Assembly: GCA_023213395.1 (NCBI GenBank) | Contig: CM041465.1 | Span: forward strand, 114,211,741-114,275,740 | Direction of reading: 5' to 3' | DNA: 64,000 nucleotides | DNA from: Cycas panzhihuaensis | Taxonomy: Eukaryota; Cycadophyta | Part shown: positions 24,520 to 36,213 of the stretch, in pieces | Layout: every line of letters starts with the position of its first letter | How positions within the stretch are numbered: the first letter of the stretch is position 1 | Program-made: the position numbers and the translations under genes | Notes under the pieces: generated by a model | Seen by the model: the letters and a program-made list of their open reading frames with translations, nothing else | Told to the model about the DNA's origin: nothing | Databases searched by the model: none

Positions 24520-25240
24520 AAGAGCTCATCAACCTACCACTTAGAAGAAAGATAATTTAAAACAAATGAGTATATAAAGATAAATACGGATCTGATGGTA
24601 CCCTTGAAAAATAGAAGGCAAGGTTGGTAGCAAAAAGGTTCACATAAAGGGAAGACATCGATTACACTGAAGGGCCTTGCCAGTTCAATAGGGCTAGAAG
24701 ATTTACCAGCTCGATGTAAAACTATAGTTCTCAAAAAAAGATCTTGAAGAACAAATCTATATGGCTCAACATAAAAGATTTGAGATTGGTAGTCTAAAGC
24801 ATAAGGTGTGCAGGCTCAAAAAGTCCTTATATGGCCTTAAACAAGCCCCTTATACTTAGTTCACCAAGTTATAAAATAGAATGAAGTAATTTGGATATGA
24901 GATTTATGACTACCAAGATATTAATGCAACACTATTAATCAAATGCCAAAAAGATAAAGTCACTTATCGTTTAATCTTTATAGACGATATGCTTATAATG
25001 GGGAATAGTGAATAGGGAATCAGCCAGCTAAAGAAGGACTTAGCTAAAATGTTCGAATTGTTTGACCTTGGGTTGATGAAATACTACTTGGGGATTGAAG
25101 TAACTTAGAAAGATGGCAAAATCTTTCTTCCTCAAGAAAAGTATATTAATGAATTTCTAATAGAATTTTAGTTAGAAGATGCTCGAATTACAGCCACTCC
25201 GATGGAACCTAATGTCAAACTAATAGTTAATGATGATGAT
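24520..25240 (+). pseudogene. K1 reverse transcriptase
   Basis: Blocks in order: GTLEK-stop-KARLVAKRFT near 24598-24645, REDIDYTE, then after a frame change MAQHKRFEIGSLKHKVCRLKKSLYGLKQAPY at 24760-24855. The active site FIDDMLIMGN is at 24978-25007 (copia YVDDML box, both Asp kept). LGLMKYYLGIEV follows at 25070-25105. A segment between about 24680 and 24750 looks shortened compared with the family. Confidence 0.85.
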
Positions 25241-25920
25241 TGAGAAGAAGGTACAATACTTTACAGGCAACTTGTAAGTAGTCTCATCTATACTACTAAT
25301 ACAAGACCTAATATTACATACTCTATCAATATTCTTACTCATTATATGATAAATCCTAAGTAGAATCACTAGTAGGTAATAGTACAAGTATTAATGTATC
25401 TTAAGATGACCAACAAATATGGTTTATTATATGAACCCAATTTAGAGTTTAAACTATATGCATACATAAACTTAGACTTTTCTGAAGATAAAGACACAAG
25501 GACATCTATGTTTGGGTATGTAACATTTCTTGGAATAGCACTAATATCATAGAGATCTAGATGGCAAAAGATAATTGTTGATTCAATTGTTGAAGTTGAA
25601 TACATTGCTTCTTCTAAGACCAACAAGGAGGTGATATGGCTTAGGAAATTATTATAAATATTAAATATCACCCAAATAAATCCTACTAGCTTTCGTGTGG
25701 ATAATCAATCAATAATCCATATGGCAAAAAATCTTGTATTTCATGATTGTACCAAAAATATAAGTACGAAAGTCCATAGGATTTGACAACTAGTTCATGA
25801 TGGTACAATTCAATATGAATACTACCTTACAGTAGATCAAGTGACCGATATGTTTACTAAACTGCTGTAAAAGGTGAAGTTTGAATAATTCTGTAAGTAG
25901 CCCAACCTCTGGGCATCCAT
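25241..25920 (+). pseudogene. K1 RNase H
   Basis: The frame shows SSLIYTTNTRPNITYSINIL, MYLKMTNKYGLLYEP, LYAYINLDFSEDKDTRTSMFGYV, EVEYIASSKTNKEVIWLRKLL and VDNQSIIHMAKNLVFHDCTKNI. These are the full set of copia RNase H blocks. The last block VTDMFTKLL ends close to 25870. Confidence 0.85.
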
Positions 25921-26348
25921 CTCTAACTAATTAGAGAAGATAATAATAGGATCATCATACTCTATTCCATTTGTGAGAACCGCTTGTGAGTATGAAAGAA
26001 TAAGAGTAAGTCTCTACTCTATCCTATTTATGAAAGCCCCTTTGTGGGCACAGAAGGATAAGGCTTATACTAGTCTTGGAAAATTGGAACCCATGAAAAC
26101 CTAAAAGGGCATGAGGAATGACCAAATGGTATATGGAGACTTATTAGATCAAGCTGCATATTTAAGCTATTTAGCTATCAGGCTACATCAAGAGCTACCT
26201 TAACCATTTTGATTTAAGGGGTTATAAATCTTAGAAAGTTCATGGTTTTTTATTCCCTATGAGGGTTTTCCCATAAAAGTGTCAATGAAATAACAAGGTT
26301 TAAATGAAGACCTTATAGAATATATTTTATCATAATGATGTTTTACCA

Positions 26349-26361
26349 TTTAGGGGGGGAT
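26349..26361 (+). other. K1 polypurine tract
   Basis: TTTAGGGGGGGAT lies immediately before the 3' LTR and would prime plus-strand DNA synthesis. Confidence 0.8.
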
Positions 26362-26664
26362 TGATGGATGTTAATGCATGAAGGTCATTAAATTAATTAT
26401 ATGAAGGTGGCTTTAGGTTAGTTAAGTTACATAGTTAAATGTAATTTCATTTATATTTAAATGTAATTTTGGGATCATGTCATTAGGCAGGAAACTCCTT
26501 TAGAAACCCTAATGCACATCCTCTAATATATAAGGCTAAATATGAAAGGAAAAGTCATAATTCTCCCTACTCATTTTTGCTCTCAATCTTATTCTCTTCA
26601 TTTTACTCTTATTATGTGTCATTACTATAGTGTAGTGGAGTGTGGCAATTAGATCCTTTACACA
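26362..26664 (+). repeat. K1 3' LTR (about 303 bp)
   Basis: It starts TGATGGATGTTAATG just after the polypurine tract. It is homologous to the K2 5' LTR, with a shared block TCATGT(C/T)ATTAGGCAGGAAA. The end is set at ACACA by length and TG..CA rule and is approximate. Confidence 0.75.
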
Positions 26665-26797
26665 ATAATGAATACAATCTATTAGGGTTCATTTTGGTGC
26701 TGCTTTTAGCTCTCATTTTAGTGATTTTCTATCTCTTGGCAATCTTCTCCCTTTTTGCTTTCTTATTAATATAGTTATAGGAGTTGGTCTGTAATAG

Positions 26798-26905
26798 TGT
26801 ACCACATGCATACCTCTTAATATCTCCTAATTTAATAATCATATGAGAGAGATAAAGGGAAGACATCAACACATTAACCCACATTAAATATTATATTTTA
26901 ACACC
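26798..26905. repeat. Direct repeat copy 1 (108 bp)
   Basis: It begins TGTACCACATGCATAC and ends near ATTTTAACACC. A second copy lies at 27573-27682, about 775 bp away, at roughly 85 percent identity by eye. The pair could be terminal repeats of a small non-autonomous LTR element; no polyprotein lies between. Confidence 0.85.
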
Positions 26906-27572
26906 TTCCATAATATTAAATATCACATATGTAACATTATATAGAAATCTACTAGATTAAATAAATATTATCTCCATATTATATTAGTTATATTTACAAG
27001 CTATAAATAAAATTTATTAAAGTCTTTATGAAGAAACGTCCATCCACCAAAATGCATGGGTAACCAATTACTACAACTGCCAATTGAATAGGAACCTCCT
27101 TTGGATATAAGGTTTGATCAGCATCAGTCAACTTCATTTCAGAAACAGATCTATCACATAAATCAGTTGAGTAATAAAATAACTCTATTCTTATTTGAGA
27201 TAACTGATTTATAGTTCCTTAAGAATATATAAGTAAGATACACCTTAAAGGTTGTGTGGTTTCTTTAAGGATATAGATGAATATCACTTGGAGTTTAAGT
27301 TTTTCAAACTTATTGAGTCAAATATAAATTTTGATATTATCTCAGAAATTACCATGTATGTAATATGCAAGAGATTAAATATAAAGTAATAAATGAAGTA
27401 AACAAATGATGAAGTATGTATAATATAAAAGATAATAAAGATGTGGAAAATTGATTGCCTTCTAATTATTATATTAAGTATGAATACATTCTTATAGTGT
27501 ATTTCACCTCATACTTGTCTCATCAAATGCAAAAATCCTTATGTCTACCAATAGGACATTTACATGAATAGG

Positions 27573-27682
27573 TGTGCAGCACATGCATACATCTTAATAT
27601 CTCTTAATTTAGTAATTATATGATAGAGATAAGGGGGATACATCAATGTATTAACTCACATTAAACATTATATTTTAATACC
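27573..27682. repeat. Direct repeat copy 2
   Basis: It begins TGTGCAGCACATGCATAC and ends near ATTTTAATACC; see copy 1 at 26798. Confidence 0.85.
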
Positions 27683-30600
27683 AAGTCCACAGATTTTAGA
27701 ATAGTCTTTGAGCATGTTTAAGAGCACTTGTAGCCCCTTTCTCCCCTTCATTTGATCACTTTTTTTTTTCAATATATTTTAATACTCTTTTTGTAATCCA
27801 AACTTTGGTTTTGAATGAATTTTATTAATTTAATAAATCCATTACATTAATCCCTTCGAGAACATAAAAAATGAGTGACCATACACCTAAATAAGCCATT
27901 GAAAGCAAGAGATATGATAATATGAAGTTGAGATGATGTCAAAAGGTGATAAAAAGATAGACAAGTCTTCATTACAAAACTATTCTTATCTTATTAGTGA
28001 TTTTTTAATTTAGGTGGAGTGTCAAAAATAAATACCAAAGGAGAAAGTTATACCTATTTTATGTTTGTCTTTAATTGTCTCACAAAAAGACGAAACCAAT
28101 TTTTTTTTTTTTTTAGAGTTTCATATTTTTTTTGCATATATTCAAAAGGAAGATATCCCTATTTTCCAGGATGAAGACCTCTTTAATAAGAAATCATTAA
28201 ATACAAGCCTAATCTTAGGGTCAAGATCCCATACTTTTGGCCCATAGTTTTTATCAAAACCATGGGCCTAGAAACCACTAGAGGAACATCATCCATCACT
28301 TTTAAATAGTCCTTTATTTCAATATATGAGAGAAGGCCAATTTTAATATCATTATGTTATCGAAATGCAACTAAAATTTTTTCGCATTTCCTCATATTAT
28401 CAAAATATCTTTATGGCTTACAATATGAGCTTGGAATGTTAGAGGCATTTGCTTATAAAGGACTTATCAATTGTAAGAAAGAGTCAAAAGCACTCAAGAC
28501 ATGGGAAACATCTCACACGTTGTTTCCTTTTCCAATTTCATGTTCAAGTTCTTTATTTTAAACATTTTGGTTCTAATTTTCAATTTCTCTTGATTGGTTT
28601 CCCTGTCCTTTGGCTAGTTTATTATGTCTTTCTTTATATTAAAGTGTTCAAGGAATAAGAAGAGGGCTTTATATTATTTCTTAAACTTAAAATTAGTGGT
28701 AATTCCACCATTTATGAGACTTCTAATAGTCTCAAATTTACATTTTAATCTAAGTTATAAGTTTTAATATTAATTCATTTAAAAGCTTCTTAATACATTT
28801 GCATATTTTTCGAGTAATTAGCCTAGTAAGTAGTAGAGTATTTTCAACTTGTTTCTTGTAATTGGTCAACTCGAGAGTGACTTGGAGCTTATTTCTCTTT
28901 AAGTATTCCTTCTATAAATTGTCAAGTGCCTATAGGGCAATGAAAGTGTTGCCATATTTTTGTGAAGAGAATAGAGTAGATGTATTTATAAAAAAATATT
29001 TAAAATTAATTTCTTGAGCAATCCTAAATTTCTACCAAACTTTTTTAATCTTAAATGTCAATTTGGCAAGAAGAAATATTGTCATATTTTCCCATAATTA
29101 CAATATATACTATACTCTTTATTTTGCCATTGTCTTGAAAGAGATCATTAAAGCATGACCTAATAAATGAAAAAGAGTTATCTAATAAAAAACTAAAGTG
29201 AGAAATTAGGTATTCCCCTTTTGCATCCTTCCTTAGATTCTATTTTAGAAAAAAATACAAAAGCAAAAAAATTAATTATTTTTATAATGTACTTTCTTTT
29301 CAAAAGAAAAGAATAAAAAAGTTTGTTTTCCCCTTTTATATCATTTTTTAGATATTGCTTTAAAAGAAAAATGAAAAGTGAAAAAAACATTTATTTTGGT
29401 GGGAACATAAGTGCTTGCTCTCCCTATTCCCTTTTGCATATAGATTCTTTTACAATGAGAAGTTTTAAGAGGAGAACACAAAAGGAGTTTACATTACATA
29501 AAATTCTTCTATATGTATATTTTTAATGAAAGTCCAAGTAAAATGAAGGGTTTCCACTTGTTGCAAAACCCTAAATCTATGGGGTTAGAAAGCTATTTCC
29601 TGTGATAGCTTTTGTTTGTTATATTCATTAAATCTAAAGTACATATTAATTTCATAATAGGTGTTTGTTGTTTTCTTCTTTTAATCTCCTTTCAATTATG
29701 GTTGCTTCCTCACCGATAGAGGGGATCTCTTTCCTTCTACCTAAATTTCATTACTAGATGAGAAGGGTAATCTTGTCCCTTTAAATAAGTATAAAGTTTT
29801 GATTTGTGTTATGAGCGATGTGATAAAGGGAAGTTATCCTTACTATATGCTTACACATATAGTTTAGAGAGCTAAGTAGACTTCATTAATCCTATTGAGA
29901 GTTGTAACCACTTTTTCTTTGACCTCTTAGAGTCTGAGGCTCATTAGAGTTAGAGATGGGTATTGTAACGCCACCTAACTTTCACGTAGGATGGATTATT
30001 AGTATTAATGAGCCTCAATATTTTATCCATAAGTGAATACATCCTATAGTCCATACTTCTTTAGGCCTCTTTCTCTGGTTGGTCCCTTCCACCATTCTAG
30101 ATTGAGTTAGATGTGTAGCATCGTGTAGGTGTCAAGGTAGGATAGGTTAGTCTTTCATATAAGATAATTAGATTGCATTAGGTTTGTTCCCTAAACAGGC
30201 ACTTACTATTAAAGTGGATTGCTTATATTTTATATCTATTACATTATCACATTCCATTAAAAAATAAAAATAAAAAATTAATCATTAATCACTATAACTT
30301 AACCACATAAATTAAATATTACATCTAATATTATGAAATTCAATATTCTAGCACCACTGAGACTACCAATGAGGATAAAAAATATATCTACATTTCTAAA
30401 CTATGAAAGACCATTTTTTTTAACATGTAGAACTCTTAGAGTTTTGTTGCCCCTCTTTTAAAATCAAACCTAGAATACTTACTTCACGATAATAATCTTA
30501 AATTTAATCCCCTTACTCGATCTCTTAAACAAACTAGGCTTAGATATGATTGAAGCCCTTGAATGAAGATGCATTTATATATTTTCTCTTAGAAGTATTA

Positions 30601-31115
30601 TATAAACATCCCCCCTCCTTGTAGTTTATTAATGGAAGATAACCCTCTAAAAGTTGATATTGAAGTCCTTCACTAGTGATTGCATTTCTTCCTTCTCTTT
30701 TATAAATGGAATTTTATATCATGTCTTAAAATGTTAAGGGATGCTCCCTTACCCTAAGAAAAAGACTTTTAAAGAACTATTTATTGTCAAAATTAGGCAT
30801 TATAAAGTTTCTAGCTATTTAGAAATACAAACATGTTGGAAATGAGTTGCTTTATACAATTTATTCCTCTTAGGATTGAAAATTTTTCTTTCACCCAATT
30901 ACCCTTTGGGTTCAAGTGTTATGGCTCTCAAATTTTCAAATTACTTATTTAAATTTAATAAATTTCTCTCTTTAATCCTCCTAATAAACTTTTACTCCAT
31001 TGTCCTTTCTCCATTCCTAATTGGATTTTTTAATAGGAACATGTTATCAACCACTCCATTTTCTAGCTCAAGAAAGGTGTAGATATTCTTAAAGAAAGAT
31101 AATTTTCTTTTTAAG
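27683..31115. other. AT-rich stretch with no recognised feature
   Basis: I see no convincing coding sequence, RNA gene or repeat boundary on either strand. It has homopolymer runs (for example T17 near 28098-28114) and short accidental open frames. A brief resemblance to a LINE endonuclease start (WNVRG near 28430) is too short to call. Confidence 0.6.
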
Positions 31116-31127
31116 TCTATCTTACAA
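31116..31127. repeat. Target duplication, left copy
   Basis: TCTATCTTACAA, repeated exactly at 31351-31362 on the other side of the SINE-like insertion. Confidence 0.92.
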
Positions 31128-31350
31128 CAGGGAAGTAGTCTGATCGGCGTTCGCTGCTGCAAAGAAAGTAGTCCGACCAAAGTCTATTGAGTGTGTGCCA
31201 GCTATACGATGGCGGTATAAACTCCAAGCGTGGCCAGTACAAAGGCAATCCAAAAAGCTAGATCCCGATGGTCTCTCTTACTTCGAAACTTTGTACCAAG
31301 GGTGGCTAGAGGTTCTCCTCTAGATAACAAACAAAAAAAAAAAACAAAAA
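31128..31350 (+). mobile_element. SINE-like retroposon (223 bp)
   Basis: A GC-richer body of about 200 bp ends in an A-rich tail (AACAAAC followed by twelve A, C, five A). It is flanked by a perfect 12-bp duplication, TCTATCTTACAA. Those are hallmarks of target-primed reverse transcription by a LINE machinery. I cannot see clear tRNA A and B boxes in the head, so it may be a SINE of unclear origin, a 5'-truncated LINE, or a retroposed small RNA. Confidence 0.8.
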
Positions 31351-31362
31351 TCTATCTTACAA
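31351..31362. repeat. Target duplication, right copy
   Basis: TCTATCTTACAA, identical to 31116-31127. Confidence 0.92.
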
Positions 31363-31779
31363 GATCTCGTGATTTAGTAAGTTGCTTATTCTTTTGATTC
31401 TTCAATCCAAGCTTATGAAGTGGATGTTCATATATATTTACTTAAACATAAATCTATGAAACATCAGGGTGTGCATGCTTGTTAGCGCTTGTAAAATTAA
31501 TCATTATGAAAGGGCCCAATTTAATTGACATTTTTTGGAGAACAAACTAAAGGTGCTTTTGCGATTGATAAAGATGGAGAAAGATCTTAATGAAGACGGC
31601 TTTCATTTGAATTTTATAGGGCCTTTGAGATATTATGAACAGAATAAAGATTGACATCTTCCTATTATTTAGGAGACTAAACACAGATAACTATTATTAA
31701 ATTCATTTTCAAGAATGATGTTGACGTACTTTCAATTAGAGGATGGCAATTTATTATTTTCATTGTTTTTTAACATGCG
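31363..31779. other. AT-rich stretch with no recognised feature
   Basis: About 420 bp between the SINE-like element and the kinase pseudogene. Short open frames only. Confidence 0.6.
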
Positions 31780-31781
31780 AT

Positions 31782-32961
31782 TTTTTTTAACTTCTCACAA
31801 GAAAACATAGTGGGAAGCAAAGAATGTAACGGGAACGTAGACTAACAGGCTGTAACTACAACCAGAAAACACAATCCGACACAGAGACCCTGTAAAATTC
31901 AATAACGGAATACAAAGCATAAAAGCCGTTTTCTTTCGTTGGATTTGGGCATGAGTAATATTAACAACATAACCTAGATGGCTCATCGGGTAGGCAAGGG
32001 GAAGAGATTCCCAAAGATTACCATGGATCCTCATCTACATTCATTTTCCATTGAAGAAATAATGCTTCAAAGCCTCCTCGGTAGAAAGATGTTTGTTCGG
32101 GTCAATCTTCAAGAAACCACAAGCAAATCAACTGGGGCTCCCGATGAGTGGTCCTCATTTTGATTGACAAGATTTTGTAGGCAGGGCAATCTCTAAATTG
32201 CTCGAACACTCTCTCTAGATGCAGGCCCCTATGGGCAGTTGAGGTCTAATGTGCTCCTTTCCACATTGAGATGCCGACTTTTGGTCCCAATACCTGCTCC
32301 ATCATTGCAAGGTGCTCCAAATTTTCATCGGTCTAAAAATGGACATTTCCACACCACAATTCTGCCAAAATGCACCCAACACTCCACAAGTCGCATGGAT
32401 AACTCCATCCAATACCCATAATCACCTTAGGTGCTCGGTATCCTCTCGCAAAAACTACCAATCCATGGTCTTGGTTCTCGAATGTAGCATTACCAAAATC
32501 TATAAGTTTAATTGGACTTGACCTGGAAATGCACTTATAACGATTCTTAGGATCAGAAGAATTCTTGTCAAATACATTTAAATATTCTGAGGAGACAAGA
32601 ACAATGTTCTCAGGCTTTAGATCAATGTGTGAAAGAGTCAGGTCATCAATAAATGCAACAGCCTCCAAAAGCTGAATACGAATTCTCCAATCAGAACAAC
32701 AGACAAGGGCTGATGATTGCTTTTACTTAATAAATCATATAAACAATGCACATATGGGCAAGCTTTTCAATTGCAGGCAGCCCCGTGATCCATTCTTATC
32801 GAACTTTCAGTCATAGCTGCAGCACCGGATCGCCATACACTGCGTATAACCTTGATAGCTACATACTCTTGCTTTTCATGATCCCAATAATCTAAAACTC
32901 TACCAGAAGTTCCTTCACCCAGTTTGCCAACCTCAAACACGTAATGCCCATCTTTGTCATC
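31782..32961 (-). pseudogene. LAMMER (AFC-type) protein kinase processed pseudogene
   Basis: LAMMER kinases phosphorylate SR splicing factors in the nucleus. On the minus strand the frames give, in order: DDKDGHYVFEVG, LGEGTSGRV (Gly loop), VAIKVI (Lys), CLYDLLSKSNHQPL, HIDLKPENIVLVSSEY (catalytic loop), KLIDFGNATFE (DFG), YRAPKVIMG and GWSYPCDLWSVGCILAEL. Then come EHLAMMEQVLGP, the motif that names the family, and EEALKHYFF ending at TGA 32041. The domain is spread over about 920 bp with no introns, while plant AFC genes have many. The Gly-loop start lacks about a dozen residues, APE is APK, and there are several stops and frame changes. T8 at 31782-31789 could be the remnant of a poly(A) tail. 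Confidence 0.88.
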
Positions 32962-35887
32962 TGGTCACCATGGATGGGACGAAAGGCGTATAGAACATGG
33001 TTCGATCTCTTCTCATCACGCTCCTTTTTCTTCTCGTTATTGAACCGTGACTCTTTAATACGACGACCTGTGTAAGGTTGTTATAATCTGCGCTCTCCAT
33101 ACCAAAACCTCACCCAAGGGATCAACCAAGCAATTAGTTCAGCGTGGGTATCGAATTATTGAATGGCACAAGGGACACTGTCCCGACAACAATATCGAGA
33201 CACAAGTTAGATGCCTATAGGACAGTGATTTCCTATACCATATAGCCAGCTACTCTCTCCCTCTCTCTGTATCTATATCCAGGTATGCGTGCGGCCGACT
33301 TATAGCTGAGGCGGCCCACAACACAGAGAGACACCATAGGCATGCCTTAATTCAATATGTGTCTCTTGTTAGAACTCCTCCCGGTCCTCTTCCCTTAAGG
33401 AAGGATAGAGTAGAGTAATTTTATTGGACGGCTATGGCCTTGCTAATGCTTCTCATCAGCCCAAGAACAAAATCTACTTCACAAAGAACTACATAAGGAC
33501 ACAACAAAGGAATCCAGGATAGCGCATGTGAAACAGAGTCAACTCATTATTTTCTAAACATGCTTCATACGGTTAATGCTGTCATTTACTTAAAAGTAAC
33601 GGCTCATACTCTACCTTCCTCTAGAACCTTATCTTAAATCCTATCGCCATGTATTTATAAAGGACATGAGATGTTCCTAGTAGAATGTGTCTATGATGAT
33701 GCAAATGCAAGACAGAAAACACAAGGCAATAACTTGGTATTGAATGACATCTTTTATACCCAAAACTTAGACCCTCATAAATATTATTAATATAAACTAG
33801 AAAAAATTTGAAAGTGTGTTAACGACAAGAGAATATAAATAAAAGTAGAGGAGCACAAATAAACTATAATAAATAAAAATAATAGAAAATAGGAAGAACT
33901 CAACTTATGATTATTTGGGAATGCCATTTATAGATAAAACATTTGAGATGGATTCTATTAGAGGGATTATTGTGGGATTTATCAAAGATGATGGAAACAT
34001 GATGTGAACCATTATGAACAACCTCAATTACTACAAAAGCAATGTGCCAACAATAATGAAATTTATCGATGGAAATTCATCATTAGCATTGTTGAAAAGA
34101 AAAATGAGTTTAGTAGGATGAAATAAAGAAAGAAAATTAGTTTGATCATATGTTAAATTGACTTGTATTCTAATATATTCTAGATTGTTTAAGTCATGGA
34201 GGCAATCTTCACCAATGTTTTCTATTTAATGAGCCAAGTCTCAAATGCTATGCAATTCAAAAGTTGGTTGCAAATATCTAGATGAAGGGAAAGAATTTTA
34301 GTTTTAATGGGAATTATAGATTCTTGACCATAAATAAGAGCAGATGTGGAAAACTGATTAGTTGTCATGATAATGGATCAATTGGGATATAAGGATGGAT
34401 AAATTTACCAATGTTAATCGATTTCATATTTATCAATGATAGTTTTCAAAAGTGATAATCAAGAGAAGTGTAATACAAGGCAATGTGAAAGGAAAGGTAG
34501 ACACACATGGTATATTTGGCAATGGAGCTATAAATGTTGAATATATTGCAATATAAATATGAGATGAGAATAATTGGTATGGAAACTAGGTGGGGATGAG
34601 AAGTAAATGGGTAATGTAAGTGAATGCAATGAATGTGGGCACCTTAGAAATATAATCATGGAGTATTAATTCAATGAGAATTAAGTCTATTTTCATAAAT
34701 GTGATGATCTTGATATACAGGTAGTGATGGTGTATATGATGGTAAAACAAATAATATTGGGAGGTTAACCATGATTAGAGGTTATAGCAGAGTTACATTC
34801 AAGAATGGTACTAACTTGTATACAATAAGGACTATTAAAATTGATATCTACATAGAGTAAACAAAATGATAGTTATTTGTTAATAAAAGGTAATATGGTA
34901 GTTGGTAGCTAGGTGTAGGTAATATTAATAGTAAGCATAACAATATGGGAAATAAAGGTGGTAAGCATGATGTAATGGTATTATGTTAAGGCATTTAGTT
35001 GGACACATATAATTACCTTATAATTCTATGGGGTTGGTAGGGAGTTAATGAATCATTATATGGTACAATTTCCATCAATGTGACTTAAACAATTTGAACA
35101 AACTTTGCACCATTTATATACACACATATACAAGGAAGTTAATAGAGAGTACCTAGGAGTTATCAAAGCATAAAAACCATTTTCATGGGTCAAGGCTTAG
35201 AATTTACTAAGGAACACCTTATAAAGGACGTCTCTACGATAGATGGATTGATATGAGAGAATGAGAAACTAACATGTTATAAGGCCCATTCAATAAAGAA
35301 AGACACACATTTAGATGATAATGATGATATATCAATATCAAATGGTGAAACAATTAACATTTTCTCTAAAGATGATTATCAATTGAAGATTCTTCTAGTT
35401 GAATTAGTAGTTCTAACTAGATTTTTAATTGAATAAATATGATACCATGATTATAGACTTAGCATTATAATTATCCCTTAAGAATTAAAGGAGGTTCTGC
35501 TTATCCCAAAGAAGCAGAAGTATGCGATAGATTCAAATGGGCAGGACTCTATCTGAGAAATGAGATTTGATGAAATGGAACTTGAAGATGATGTTATTCT
35601 TTATCATATGTATAAAAATGGTAAACCTATCCTGACTCTCATGCAAGAATGTGTGGATTTGGTTGATCTAATAATTATTAACAAATATGATTAGGTGGAG
35701 AAGAATATAAATAATATAAACCCCACCTTAAATTAAGACTCAATGTAGTACTAAACTTATCATGTTTGGAGTGGGTGGTGTGGCCCGTGGTTTATCTTTA
35801 ACTCTAATAATACATAAGGTAATGAGGATGTTCAACAAGAACCATTAGAAGAAACAACTATAGAGGTGACTCAAAATAATGAGAATT
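32962..35887. other. Unassigned AT-rich region upstream of K2
   Basis: Up to about 33350 this may include the 5' part of the kinase retrocopy. From about 33900 on, several short open plus-strand pieces occur. For example, a piece near 35556-35690 reads FDEMELEDDVILYHMYKNGK. I recognise no family in them. They may be an older decayed element. Confidence 0.5.
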
Positions 35888-36199
35888 TTAAATAGGTTAA
35901 TGTATCAAGGTCATTTGTGTAGATTAATTAAGTGACCTTAGGCTATATTATTAGCATTAGTCTCCTAATGAAATGCACTTTGTATGCATTTAGATGTAAT
36001 TTTGGGTTCATGTTATTAGGCAGGAAAATCTTAACCCCAATGCTTACCCTCAATAATAAAAGACAAAATCTCAATGAGGGAGTCATTATTCATTCTCACC
36101 TCTAAACTTTGCCCTCATATCTTGTTTCATCTCTTTTTCATTTTCCATTATCATCGTGTACATGTGAGTGATTTATTCCCTAGATCTATCTTTCCTTCA
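35888..36199 (+). repeat. K2 5' LTR (about 312 bp)
   Basis: Homologous along its length to the K1 3' LTR. The start is inferred by alignment (TTAAATAGGTTAATG against TGATGGATGTTAATG) and has lost TG. The end is CCTTCA just before the primer site. Confidence 0.75.
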
Positions 36200-36201
36200 T
36201 G

Positions 36202-36213
36202 TGATATCAAAGT
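36202..36213 (+). other. K2 primer binding site
   Basis: TGATATCAAAGT, two or three changes from TGGTATCAGAGC, the initiator-methionine tRNA site; it follows the LTR end by two bases. Confidence 0.75.

Larger units (their letters stand above)
21335..26664 (+). mobile_element. K1: Ty1/copia element, 3' portion
   Basis: The plus strand runs gag, protease, integrase, RT, RNase H, polypurine tract and 3' LTR in the copia order (integrase before RT). The 5' LTR and primer site are separated by the G4 insertion at 21334 and lie outside the window. Every domain is present but broken by stops. It is closely related to K2 (similar LTR, gag and leader end). Confidence 0.92.

Noticed and set aside
28430-28660. 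Possible LINE endonuclease start (WNVRG)
   Set aside because: The match covers only about six residues and is followed by stops in the same frame.
31128-31350. tRNA or 5S rRNA gene
   Set aside because: No cloverleaf, no clear A and B boxes, and no 5S-like core; the A-rich tail and target duplication point to a retroposon.
32239-32521. Short plus-strand open frames over the kinase region
   Set aside because: They are antisense shadows of the LAMMER kinase pseudogene.
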